Shown: positions 7,240 through 16,300 of the stretch, piece by piece | Layout: every line of letters starts with the position of its first letter | Numbering within the stretch: the stretch's first letter is position 1 | Notes under the pieces: generated by a model | What the model was told of the DNA's origin: nothing | The model's input: the letters and a program-made list of their open reading frames with translations, nothing else | Databases searched by the model: none | Made by a program: the position numbers and the translations under genes | NCBI RefSeq assembly: GCF_948329515.1 | Contig: NZ_CAOJCN010000027.1 | Location: forward strand, 1-64,000 | From: Cohnella rhizoplanae | GTDB taxonomy: Bacteria; Bacillota; Bacilli; Paenibacillales; Paenibacillaceae | DNA: 64,000 bases | Direction: 5' to 3'

Positions 7240-9507
7240 TTAGGGCTCCCCGCCCCAACTCCCCGTCTGCCGATATTCCGCCGGCGTCAGCCCGGTATAT
7301 TTCTTGAACACCTTGTAGAAATAAGTGCTGTTGTTGTACCCCGTTTTCTGCGAGATCTCCTCTACCGAGTGCGGCGTGGCGGCAAGCAGCTCCTTGGCCC
7401 GCTCGACCCGGTATTCGTTCAAGTAGTCCGGCACCGACTTCAAGGTGAGCTTCTTGAAAATGCGGCCGAGGTACGCGGGAGACATATCGAGCATTTCCGC
7501 GATCTTGTACAGCGACAGCTCCCGGTCGGCGTACTGCTGCCGGATGATGTCGTCGATCGAGGCGATCAAGTTATCGTGCTTCGCATTGTTTTTCTTTTCC
7601 CGGAAGCCCTGGCACAGCTGATCGATCAGCTCGCCGAAGTGATCGCGGACGTCCTGCAGTGTCTCCAGCTGGTGCATCCGCTGGACGAAGGCGCCGAAGT
7701 CGTAGTCGGCCGCCGCGCCGGAGCCCTTGTCCATATAAGCCGTCGCCGAGCTGATCGAGAAGGCCAGCTGGTTGAACAGCATGTTGTAAACGAGATAAAC
7801 GGGCGGATCGACGCAGCGGACGATCTCGTCGAACCGCTTCCTGGCTTCCTCGGCTTTGCCCAGCTTGAGCGTCTCCAGCATGTTGTGCTCGAGCGCCGCA
7901 GGGTAGATGAACGCCGCGGTCGCCTGCGGTCTGTGCTGCCGGCCATGCAGGATGCAGCGGTGGCCCTCTGTGAATTTAAACTCCATCTGCAGACGCGCCT
8001 CCTCGTACAGGTCCGACACGCCTGCCAGACCGTCGCCGATCCGACTGACGGACGCGGACAGGGACAGTCGCAGGTACCGTTCGGCCGCATCCTGCACCCG
8101 CTTGACCGCGTCGCAGATCGCCGTCTCCGCGAGCGCGCCGCCGTTCGCGAGCACGGCGATCGTCCGCTCGTCCATATCGATGCATTCGCGGACGCCGCCG
8201 ATGCCGGAGAAGCATTCGGAGGCGATATTCATGACGCCATACTTTAGCAGCACTCTGTCGTTGAACGGATATTGGCCGGCGAACGCGTCGAACCGGTCGA
8301 TGACGAACAAGACGACGACAAAATCGCCGGCAGGGTCGAGCGCGATATCAAGCCCCTTCATTTCCGATTCCAGGTTCGGCTGCCATCGGTGTCCGCCGTG
8401 ACGCAGAAGCTGACGCATGAAGTTCTGCTTGAGCTGGTAGTCGTGGTTGCGCTTCTCCTTCATCAGCGCGTTGAGCCGGGCGAGCACCTTCTCGATCGGC
8501 TTGTACAGCGATTTGGACAAGAAAAAGGACACGCTCAATCCCAGCAGCAGGATAACGAAGCACACGATCAGCACGGTCTTCTTCATCGCGTCGATTTTCC
8601 CCATGATCGTGTCGTAAGGAAGCACGCGCATGAAGATCCAACCGGTCGCCTCATGCTTGGAATAGACGACGAGCGAGCGGGCTCCCTCTACGTCGCCGAC
8701 GAAGTAGCCGGTCTCGTGCGTCGAAGAGCCGCTTAAGGCTTCCTTGACATAAGGCTTGTCGCTCAAATTTTCGAGAAACGGAAACGTCTCGGTGCTGGTC
8801 ACGAGCGTCCCCTTGCCGTCGACGACGAATGTCGACCCGTTCTGGTTGCGGTCCAGGCTCGCGATCGCGTCCTTCATCCAGCTCTCGGGCACGTTCAGCA
8901 TGACCATATTATCGATATCGCGGGACGCGCCCTGCAGGTCGTAGAAGACGAACGTGTAGACGTTGGCCGTCTTCGGATCCTGGAACCGCGTCGGGACCGG
9001 GAGGATCCGCGGGATCGGAGCGAGACGCTGGTAATCGCCGAACCGCTCGACCAGACTGCGCGCATCGGCATCATAGAAGTCGCTATACGCCTGCACCGCG
9101 TTAACGGACGACTTGGAGGCGGTATAGAACGTTTTTGAGTTCCTGCTATAAATGTAGATCGAGTGGAAGGAATAGTTCACGTTCAGATAGGTATTAAGCC
9201 GGTTCAGTGCGGTGCTCGTCTCCATGAGGGTGCCTGGGGACGCATAATGAAGCAGCTTGTCCAACTGGGGATCGGCATAGATCTGCAGCGCGTAGTTGGT
9301 CGAGTAGTCGATCATCGACTTGGCGCCGTAGCTCGTCTGGGCCAGGCTGCTCTTCTCCGAGGCATAGATGTTGGACAGGGCGATCTTCTCGAAGCTCGTG
9401 TACAGCGCGAAGGACAACGTCGCGATGGTGAGAACGATGCACACGCAAAACGAGAGAAAGATCTTGGCGTAAAGCTTGTTGGAGGTGCGGGCCTCGGCGG
9501 GATTCAT
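7240..9507 (-). CDS. Membrane-bound AraC-family transcriptional regulator
   Basis: One-component regulator of 755 residues. A membrane helix near residues 14-34 and another near 305-325 (VLIVCFVILLLGLSVSFFLS) bracket an extracellular dCache-like sensor region. A degenerate middle domain follows, and then an AraC/XylS DNA-binding domain at about 650-750 with two helix-turn-helix motifs (LYKIAEMLDMSPAYLGRIF and VEEISQKTGYNNSTYFYKVF). This is the architecture of regulators that sense an external glycan and switch on an adjacent uptake locus. The gene is divergent from the importer/heparinase genes at 9742-20091, which it most likely controls. The start ATG 9507 has AAGGAG about 13 bases upstream, slightly far. 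Confidence 0.88.
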   Translation of the reverse strand: MNPAEARTSNKLYAKIFLSFCVCIVLTIATLSFALYTSFEKIALSNIYASEKSSLAQTSYGAKSMIDYSTNYALQIYADPQLDKLLHYASPGTLMETSTALNRLNTYLNVNYSFHSIYIYSRNSKTFYTASKSSVNAVQAYSDFYDADARSLVERFGDYQRLAPIPRILPVPTRFQDPKTANVYTFVFYDLQGASRDIDNMVMLNVPESWMKDAIASLDRNQNGSTFVVDGKGTLVTSTETFPFLENLSDKPYVKEALSGSSTHETGYFVGDVEGARSLVVYSKHEATGWIFMRVLPYDTIMGKIDAMKKTVLIVCFVILLLGLSVSFFLSKSLYKPIEKVLARLNALMKEKRNHDYQLKQNFMRQLLRHGGHRWQPNLESEMKGLDIALDPAGDFVVVLFVIDRFDAFAGQYPFNDRVLLKYGVMNIASECFSGIGGVRECIDMDERTIAVLANGGALAETAICDAVKRVQDAAERYLRLSLSASVSRIGDGLAGVSDLYEEARLQMEFKFTEGHRCILHGRQHRPQATAAFIYPAALEHNMLETLKLGKAEEARKRFDEIVRCVDPPVYLVYNMLFNQLAFSISSATAYMDKGSGAAADYDFGAFVQRMHQLETLQDVRDHFGELIDQLCQGFREKKNNAKHDNLIASIDDIIRQQYADRELSLYKIAEMLDMSPAYLGRIFKKLTLKSVPDYLNEYRVERAKELLAATPHSVEEISQKTGYNNSTYFYKVFKKYTGLTPAEYRQTGSWGGEP

Positions 9508-9586
9508 CGGGCAGTCCAGGCTCCTTCGTCGGGCGGGATATTGCTCATTATTATAATGAATAACGCGGATACAGGTAAGGGAAGGT

Positions 9587-9640
9587 GCAAAAAGTGTAGC
9601 GCAAATGCAATTCGTATAGCGCCTTTACGCAAAAAAGTAG
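9587..9640. promoter_or_regulatory. Candidate AraC-type operator in divergent region
   Basis: The 234-bp gap between the AraC regulator and the divergent permease contains two nested direct repeats: TGTAGCGC at 9595 and TATAGCGC at 9615 (20 bp apart, about two helical turns), and GCAAAAAGTGTAG at 9587 with GCAAAAAAGTAG at 9629 (42 bp apart, about four turns). AraC-family proteins usually bind direct half-sites spaced by whole turns. A TATAAT on the minus strand (9550-9555) would serve the regulator. All of this is inference. Confidence 0.35.
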
Positions 9641-9741
9641 AGTCGATTCGCCGGTTTGTTAAGTATACGAAGGGCCCTTGCCGCGTCTAGTATGGAATCA
9701 GGAAATCGATTGTCCCCTGCAACGGACGGACGGAGGGCTTC

Positions 9742-10632
9742 ATGGAGAGAAAAGCGCAGATAGAAATGTATTCGTTTCAGATCATCGGCTATGTCTTGAT
9801 CACGTTGTTCGCGGCCTTGTGCCTGATTCCGTTTCTCATGATCGCGGCCGGCTCCTTCACGGAGGAGTCCCATATCGTGAAAAACGGATACAGCCTCTTC
9901 CCGAGCGCCTTTTCGTTAGAGGCGTACGCGCTCATCTTCAAAAATCCGAAGCAGATCTTCGGCGCCTACGAGATCACGCTGCTCGTCACCGCGGTAGGCA
10001 CGCTGGCAGCGCTGCTGCTGACGACAATGACGGCTTACGTCCTTCAGCGCAAGGATTTTGCCATGCGCAACGCGTTTGCTTTCTACTTTTTCTTCACGAC
10101 GCTGTTCTCTGGCGGACTTGTGCCCTGGTACATCCTGATCGTCAAGTACCTGGGCTGGAAAGATTCGGTGCTCGCCTTGATCGTGCCTTCCTTGCTCAAC
10201 GTGTTCTATATCATCATCATGAGAGCGTTCATCAGCTCGACGATCCCCGACGCGATCAGCGAGTCGGCCAAGATCGACGGCGCCGGCGACTTCAGGATCT
10301 TCGCGTCGATCATCCTGCCGCTCAGCAAGCCCGCGCTCGCGACGATCGGACTGTTCATCGCGCTCCACTACTGGAACGACTGGTATCTTGCCACCCTGTT
10401 CATCAACAAGGAACACTTATATCCGCTGCAATACTTTCTCTATAAAATTCTAAGCAGCATCGCGTTCGCCAACTCGTCTGTGGCGCAGCAGGGCTCGTTC
10501 GTCGTCGACGCGCCGAAGGAGTCGTTCAAGCTGGCCATGACGGTCGTCGCGACCGGCCCGATCGTGCTGCTGTATCCGTTCGTGCAGAAGTACTTCATCC
10601 AGGGCATCACGATCGGCGCCGTCAAAGGATGA
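9742..10632 (+). CDS. ABC sugar importer permease, LplC/MalG type
   Basis: CUT1 permease of 296 residues, six membrane helices, EAA loop SESAKIDGAGDFRIFASIIL, and the typical C-terminus KYFIQGITIGAVKG. A GGAGG ribosome site is 5-6 bases before the ATG. It resembles the LplC/YtcP group, which usually partners with the LplB-type permease and large LplA-type binding proteins; both follow at 12366 and 10694. The gene order permease-binding protein-permease is less common than binding protein first. Confidence 0.9.
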   Translation: MERKAQIEMYSFQIIGYVLITLFAALCLIPFLMIAAGSFTEESHIVKNGYSLFPSAFSLEAYALIFKNPKQIFGAYEITLLVTAVGTLAALLLTTMTAYVLQRKDFAMRNAFAFYFFFTTLFSGGLVPWYILIVKYLGWKDSVLALIVPSLLNVFYIIIMRAFISSTIPDAISESAKIDGAGDFRIFASIILPLSKPALATIGLFIALHYWNDWYLATLFINKEHLYPLQYFLYKILSSIAFANSSVAQQGSFVVDAPKESFKLAMTVVATGPIVLLYPFVQKYFIQGITIGAVKG

Positions 10633-10693
10633 ATCCGGCCGCAAGCCGGTTTATCGCATATAAACAATAGGATCTGAAGGGGTGCGTGCTTCA

Positions 10694-12286
10694 ATGATGA
10701 AAGGATCGAAAGCGCTGATGGCCGCCGGGCTGGCGGCGGCGGTACTGGCCGGTTGTTCGTCCAACTCGGGTAGCAATTCCTCGGCTTCGCCCACGGCGAG
10801 CGAGAGCGGGAGTCCATCCGCAAGCCCAAGCGCAAGTCCGAGCGCGAGCGCGGCGCCGGAAGCGAACAAGCCGGATACGTCCAAAGAAGTGAAGCTCAAG
10901 ATGTACCTGATCGGAGACGCGCCCAAGGATCTCGGGCTCGTGTACGACGAGGTCAACAAACTGATGAAAAAAGACATCAACGCCACGATCGAGCCGATGT
11001 TCCTGTCGTGGGGGGATTACGTCCAGAAGTACCCGCTGCTGTTCGCGACGGGCGAAGAATTCGACCTGGTCTATGCCGCCAACTGGAACAAGTACGGGGA
11101 ACAGGCGAACAAAGGGGCCTTCCTTGAACTCACGCCGGAGCTGCTGAACACGTACATGCCGCAGACGATGAAGGAGATGCCGCCGGAAGCCTGGGAGCAG
11201 GCGAAGGTGAAGGACAAGATCTACATGGTGCCGTCCTCGTACAAAGGATTCTCCCATGTCGTCGTCGGCGTGCGCGGCGATCTGCGCGAAAAGTACGGCA
11301 TCCCGGAGTTGAAGACGGTCGACGACTTCGAAAAGTATCTGGACGCCGTCGCTAAAAACGAGCCGAGCCTGGTCCCGTTCGATGCAGGCGCAAGCACCTA
11401 TGCGACCGGAGATTTGATCATCAACACCAAGTTCACGCCCAAGCTTATCATCGGCAGTTCGGGCGTCTCGGTCGACCTGAAGGACCCCTCCGGCAAGCTG
11501 ATCGACATCTCGCAGACGCCGGAATACATGGCATACGCCAAGAAGATGGCCGATTGGAACAAAAAAGGCTACTGGTCCAAAAACGCGCTGCTCAACAAAA
11601 CGCCGATCAAGGACTCGTACCTGGCCGGCAAGAGCGCATCCATGGCCGGCAACCTGCTCGATATGAGTCTTAGCGTCGCGACCGCCAATCAGAACCATCC
11701 GGAATGGAAGTCCGAGCTGTTCGACCTGTACAACGGTGCGGCCACCTTCGTCAATCCGTATATCGGCGACGGCATGGCGATCAACGCTAACTCCAAAAAC
11801 CCAGAGCGCGCGCTCATGGCGCTGGATCTGCTGCGCAACAATGAGGCCTACTTCAACTTGACGACGTATGGCATCGAAGGCAAGCACTATAAAATGACGG
11901 CCGACGGCAAGGTACAGGAGCTCGGCGGCGCGGAATCCGGCTACAAGGCCGACTCCGGTTCGCCGTGGGGATGGAAGACGGCCGCGCTGTATAAACCGAT
12001 GTCGGACCAGCCGCCGGAATTCAAAAAAATCCAGGAGGCCTGGACCAAGACCGCCGTCAGTAACCCGCTGCTCAACTTCGTTTTCGATACGACGAACGTG
12101 AAAAACGAATTGGCCGCGCTTAAAAACATCGCGGACCAGTACCGGACGCCGATCACGCTCGGGGTCGTGGACGATCCCGTCGCGGCGGTGAATACGATGA
12201 ACGCCAAGTATAAGGAAGCCGGTCTCGAGAAGGTCGTGGCCGAGGCGCAAAAGCAAATCGACGCGTTCCTGCAGAGCCAAAAATAA
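10694..12286 (+). CDS. ABC importer substrate-binding lipoprotein, LplA type
   Basis: Extracellular solute-binding lipoprotein of about 530 residues, larger than maltose-binding protein and typical of the LplA-like group that takes oligosaccharides. ATG 10694 lies 11 bases after GAAGGGG; the signal sequence ends in the lipobox LAGC, followed by a Ser/Ala/Pro linker with short PSASPSASPSA-type repeats. A GTG at 10682 would overlap the ribosome site and is rejected. It lies between the two permeases of the same importer and is followed by a strong stem-loop that may stabilise its mRNA. The adjacent secreted heparinase-family protein suggests it receives uronic-acid-containing oligosaccharides, which is inference. 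Confidence 0.9.
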   Translation: MMKGSKALMAAGLAAAVLAGCSSNSGSNSSASPTASESGSPSASPSASPSASAAPEANKPDTSKEVKLKMYLIGDAPKDLGLVYDEVNKLMKKDINATIEPMFLSWGDYVQKYPLLFATGEEFDLVYAANWNKYGEQANKGAFLELTPELLNTYMPQTMKEMPPEAWEQAKVKDKIYMVPSSYKGFSHVVVGVRGDLREKYGIPELKTVDDFEKYLDAVAKNEPSLVPFDAGASTYATGDLIINTKFTPKLIIGSSGVSVDLKDPSGKLIDISQTPEYMAYAKKMADWNKKGYWSKNALLNKTPIKDSYLAGKSASMAGNLLDMSLSVATANQNHPEWKSELFDLYNGAATFVNPYIGDGMAINANSKNPERALMALDLLRNNEAYFNLTTYGIEGKHYKMTADGKVQELGGAESGYKADSGSPWGWKTAALYKPMSDQPPEFKKIQEAWTKTAVSNPLLNFVFDTTNVKNELAALKNIADQYRTPITLGVVDDPVAAVNTMNAKYKEAGLEKVVAEAQKQIDAFLQSQK

Positions 12287-12299
12287 CAAGCTGAAGAGG

Positions 12300-12348
12300 A
12301 CGGGAGAGACGCGGTGCCGCTAAGCCCGACGTCTCTCCCGTTTCGTTT
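12300..12348 (+). terminator. Intra-operon stem-loop after binding-protein gene
   Basis: An 11-bp perfect stem (ACGGGAGAGAC at 12300-12310 pairing with 12331-12341), a 20-base loop and a TTTCGTTT tail. It lies between the binding protein and its permease on the same strand. It is likely an attenuator or a 3-prime stabiliser that gives an excess of binding protein over permease. Confidence 0.6.
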
Positions 12349-12365
12349 GACTGGAGGAGATTACC

Positions 12366-13286
12366 TTGCACCCCAAAAGAATATGGCGCGACCTGCGCAA
12401 CAACCGCACGCTATACTGGATGATCCTGCCGTCCGTCGTGTTCTTCTTCGTGTTCTGCTATTTTCCGATGGCCGGCATGATCGTAGCTTTCAAGGGTTAT
12501 TCGTACACGAACGGTATTTTCGGCAGCCCTTGGGTCGGCTTAGACAACTTTCAATTTTTCTTTCAATCCGGCAAGGCATGGCTCGTGACGAAAAATACGG
12601 TGCTCTATAATCTGGTATTCATGATCGTGAACAACCTGCTCGAAATCACGATAGCCATCGTCCTCTTCGAGCTGGCGGGCAAGTATTTCAAGAAATTTTT
12701 GCAGTCCGTCATCTTTCTGCCCTACTTTATCTCCTGGGTCGTTGCAGGCGCGATCGTCTACAACCTGTTCAACTATGAGTTCGGCGCGATCAATACGTTC
12801 CTCAAGTCGATCGGCGTCTCGCCGGTCAACTTCTACAACAATCCCGATCTGTGGCCGTATATTCTCGTTTTCTTCAGCGCCTGGAAGTCTGTCGGCTACG
12901 GTACCGTCGTCTATCTGGCGACGATCGCCGGGATCGACAAGGAGATGTACGAGGCGGCCAAGATCGACGGCGCCAACGTCTATCAGCGCATCCTTCGCAT
13001 CACGGTGCCTTCGATCGTCCCGACGATCGTCGTGCTGCTGCTGCTCAAGGTCAGCCAGATCGCCAGGGGCGACTTCGGCATGTTCTACCAGCTGATCGGC
13101 GGCAACGGACCGCTGTACGACAAGACGGACGTCATCGACACGTACTCGTTCCGCGCGCTGCTCGACCTGCAGGAGTTCGGGATGGCGGCCGCGGTAGGCT
13201 TGTATCAGTCCGTGCTCTGCTTCGCGCTCATATTGATCACGAACGAATCGGTCAAGCGGGTTCGCAGGGACAGCGCACTGTTCTGA
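12366..13286 (+). CDS. ABC sugar importer permease, LplB type
   Basis: CUT1 permease of 306 residues, LplB/YtcP-partner group, with six membrane helices and an EAA loop (YEAAKIDGANVYQRILRITV). It starts with TTG at 12366, supported by GGAGGAG about 6 bases upstream; no better ATG exists. It completes the importer begun at 9742. The downstream gene, after 112 bases with no terminator, is the heparinase-family protein, so both may be on one transcript. Confidence 0.9.
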   Translation: MHPKRIWRDLRNNRTLYWMILPSVVFFFVFCYFPMAGMIVAFKGYSYTNGIFGSPWVGLDNFQFFFQSGKAWLVTKNTVLYNLVFMIVNNLLEITIAIVLFELAGKYFKKFLQSVIFLPYFISWVVAGAIVYNLFNYEFGAINTFLKSIGVSPVNFYNNPDLWPYILVFFSAWKSVGYGTVVYLATIAGIDKEMYEAAKIDGANVYQRILRITVPSIVPTIVVLLLLKVSQIARGDFGMFYQLIGGNGPLYDKTDVIDTYSFRALLDLQEFGMAAAVGLYQSVLCFALILITNESVKRVRRDSALF

Positions 13287-13317
13287 GCAGTCGTCTTTCG
13301 TCTTATAAAAGGAGGTG

Positions 13318-13395
13318 ATGCGAACGTCGGAAGATTGGAGTTGGCAAGGAATGGCTGGCTGCAAGAAACCGCAACAAAATCGACAAGGGAGCTGA
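13318..13395 (+). CDS. Possible 25-residue leader peptide
   Basis: A very strong Shine-Dalgarno sequence, AAAGGAGGTGATG, at 13308-13320 precedes no obvious large gene. The ATG inside it (13318) opens a 25-codon frame ending with TGA at 13393-13395, only three bases before the TTG start of the heparinase-family gene, whose own GGGAG site lies inside the frame. This could couple translation of the large gene to the leader. The spacing from GGAGG to the ATG is only two bases, which is poor. The peptide has no recognisable features. Confidence 0.25.
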   Translation: MRTSEDWSWQGMAGCKKPQQNRQGS

Positions 13396-13398
13396 TCG

Positions 13399-16300
13399 TT
13401 GAAGATGATGGGTCAAGCATTGAAAAGAAGACTCGCGCTAACGATGGTATTCGTATGGGTGCTCGGCTGCTTCGCCAATTTCCCGTTCGCCAAGTTAACT
13501 GCCGCGTCAGCCGCTACGGCGTGGCCGGCAAGCGTATTATCCGGCAACAATATGCCTTTCCGGCCGGCCGACGGGCTCGTCACGACGCAGAATCCGCCGG
13601 ACTTTAGCTGGCCGGCCGTACCCGGATCGGATCAGTATCAACTGCAGGTGGGCCGCAGCGCGTCCGTCGCCGATGCGGTGTACGATCAGACGCTGGAAGA
13701 CAACTTTTACAACTTCCCCGATATTTTTGGCGCCGGTACATGGTACTGGCATGTCCGCTATCATACGGACGCCGATGGCTGGTCCGAATGGAGCGACGCC
13801 CGCAGATTCCGGATCGAAGAGGATTACGTGGAATTCCGCGTTCCCTCTGTCGAATCGCTGATCAACAAGATTGGCACCACGCACCCGCGCATCTGGACCA
13901 ACCCGACGACGCTTGACGAATTCAAGGAGTTGAGCACGACGCCGGGACCGGCGCAGACCTTTTACCAGGGTGTCTACAATGGCGTGATCAAGGACGTATT
14001 ATGCACGCCGACGGCGGCGCAACCGAATAAATGCAAATTCGTCGAACCGATCTGGACCGCGACGACCAATGACCGAACGTCCCAAGAGTACATCGACGCG
14101 ACGACCGCGATCCGCAAGTATACGGAGCCGCTGATGAGTAGGATGCTGAACGCGGCCTTCGTCTATTTGATTACGGATAACGCCGAGGTTGGACAGTACG
14201 CGAAGGCAAGACTGCTTGAAGTCGCCGCCTGGGATCCGTTCGGGGCGACGAGCTACGAGCACCAGGATCAGGTGTTCCGCCTCATCGCGCTCAACAGCGC
14301 GATGGCTTACGACTGGCTTTACGGCATCCTCAGCCCGACCGAGAAGCAGGCGGTTCAGGATATGATCGACGTCCGCGCCTCTAAGATGGTGAGCGAGCTC
14401 GTCGACGAGCATCCGATCCAGAGTAGCCCGTTCAACTCGCACGGCTGGTCGGCGTTCGGATACATCGGCGTCATCGCCACCGCGATGCTGGGCGATCTCG
14501 AAGACGCCGACGACTGGTTCCGTAAGGTCGTGCCCGCTTACATCAACATTCTGCCCCCTTGGGGCGGAGAAGATGGCGGCTGGTCTCAGGGTACCGGCTA
14601 CTGGCAGTGGTCCACCACGATATCCAAGCAATTCACGGATGTCTTGCTGAGCGCCAGCGGCTTCAACCTGTACGACAAAGCATACTCACGCAACGAGGGC
14701 TTGTATCCGTTGTATGCGTTTCCCAAAGGATCTACGAAAGGCATCTTCGGACACGACAGCCAATACGTACCCTCCGACCCCAGCGTGACCGTCTACAGCC
14801 GTCTCGCGCAGATGTATCAGGATCCCCGGCTGCAATGGGCGGCACAGGCGGTCGGCACGGGCATGAACGAGGCGCTCTACAACTACTTTTACGGAGACGA
14901 CGATCTGGAACCGCAGCCGCCCGTGGACCTGCCGGACGCCAGATGGTTCCAGGACATCGGACTCGTGACGATGCACTCGGAGTTGTACGATCCGGACCGC
15001 GTGTCCCTCTACTTCAAGTCCAGTCCGTACGGCTCCTACAACCATAGCTTGGCGGATCAGAACAGCTTCATTCTGAACGCCTTCGGCGAATCGCTGGCCG
15101 TCGAGGCCGGCTTCTACGACTCTTACGGGAGCGTCCACGACAAGTACTTCGCGAAGCAAACGTTGGCCGCGAACGCGATCACGATCGACGGCAAACAAGG
15201 TCAAGCCTACGACAGTCTGGACGCGGACGGCAAGATCGTGAGCTTCGTCACGCACCCGGACTTCGACGCCACGACCGGCGCAGCCGCGCCGGCCTATGCA
15301 GGCAAGCTGACCGAAGCGAACAGGAGCATCGTTTACGTCCGGCCGGATGCCTTCGTCGTAATAGACAAGCTGAAGACGGCGAATCCGGCGGGTTCGAAGT
15401 TCGAGTGGCGCCTGCATGCGGACGACGAACTCGTCATCGACGAGGATCAATCGGGCGCGACGATCCGGAAAAGGGGGGCCGCGCTGAAGGTTCGCATTCA
15501 GGCGCCCACTGGGCTGACCGCGACGCTCGAAAACGAGTATCTCGACGAAGAAGGCATCGTGCGGAATCCGTTGGCATCCACGGCCTTCGCGGACAAAAGG
15601 CAGTTGCATGCGGCCTTTACCACGGCGCAGACGCCTGCCACCACCTTCGTGTCCACCATGGAGGCATACAAGAAAGGAACGACGCCTGCGGAGGTCGCGT
15701 CCGAAAACCACGGCACCTATGAGAAGCTGACGTTCGCGGACGGCTCCGTCGTCTACGCTCGGCTCGCGGAGAGCGGCGAGATCGACGCCGGCACCATCAA
15801 GTTCGACGGCACGGCCGCCGCGGTGAAGGGCGACACCGTCCTGCTCGTAGACGGTACGAAGCTGGTCAAGGACGGCGTCACGGTCATTCAGAACGACCAG
15901 CCGGCGACGGTCGTATACGGCGATGGCCGGCTGTCCGTGTCCGGTCCATCGGATACGAAGGTCAGCCTTCATGCGCCGGAGGTCGCGCGTCTGCGCGAGG
16001 CGGACACCGGCACGGACATCCCTCAGGGCGGCGCCGTGACGGAGACTGTCGGCCTGCGCGGCATGCAATGGGATAAGTCCGGAGACACGATCACCCTTCA
16101 CGTCGAAAAAGGCCAACGCGCCTTCAAGCTGAACGACGCGCCGATGCCGCATTCGATGGCGCCGGTCACCGTAACGACCGAGATCGACGGGGAGCAAGCA
16201 GAGAAGACGCTGCAAGTATACACGGATACGGAAGGCGTGCCCGTCGCCTGGGGCAAGCTCGGCAACACGCCCGGTCTGTACCAAGTGATAGAGGTGCCCG

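Noticed and set aside
13335..13607. 90-codon frame overlapping the start of the heparinase-family gene
   Set aside because: It is too far (about 19 bases) from the strong Shine-Dalgarno, and its product has no features; it overlaps the signal-peptide region of the real gene in another frame.
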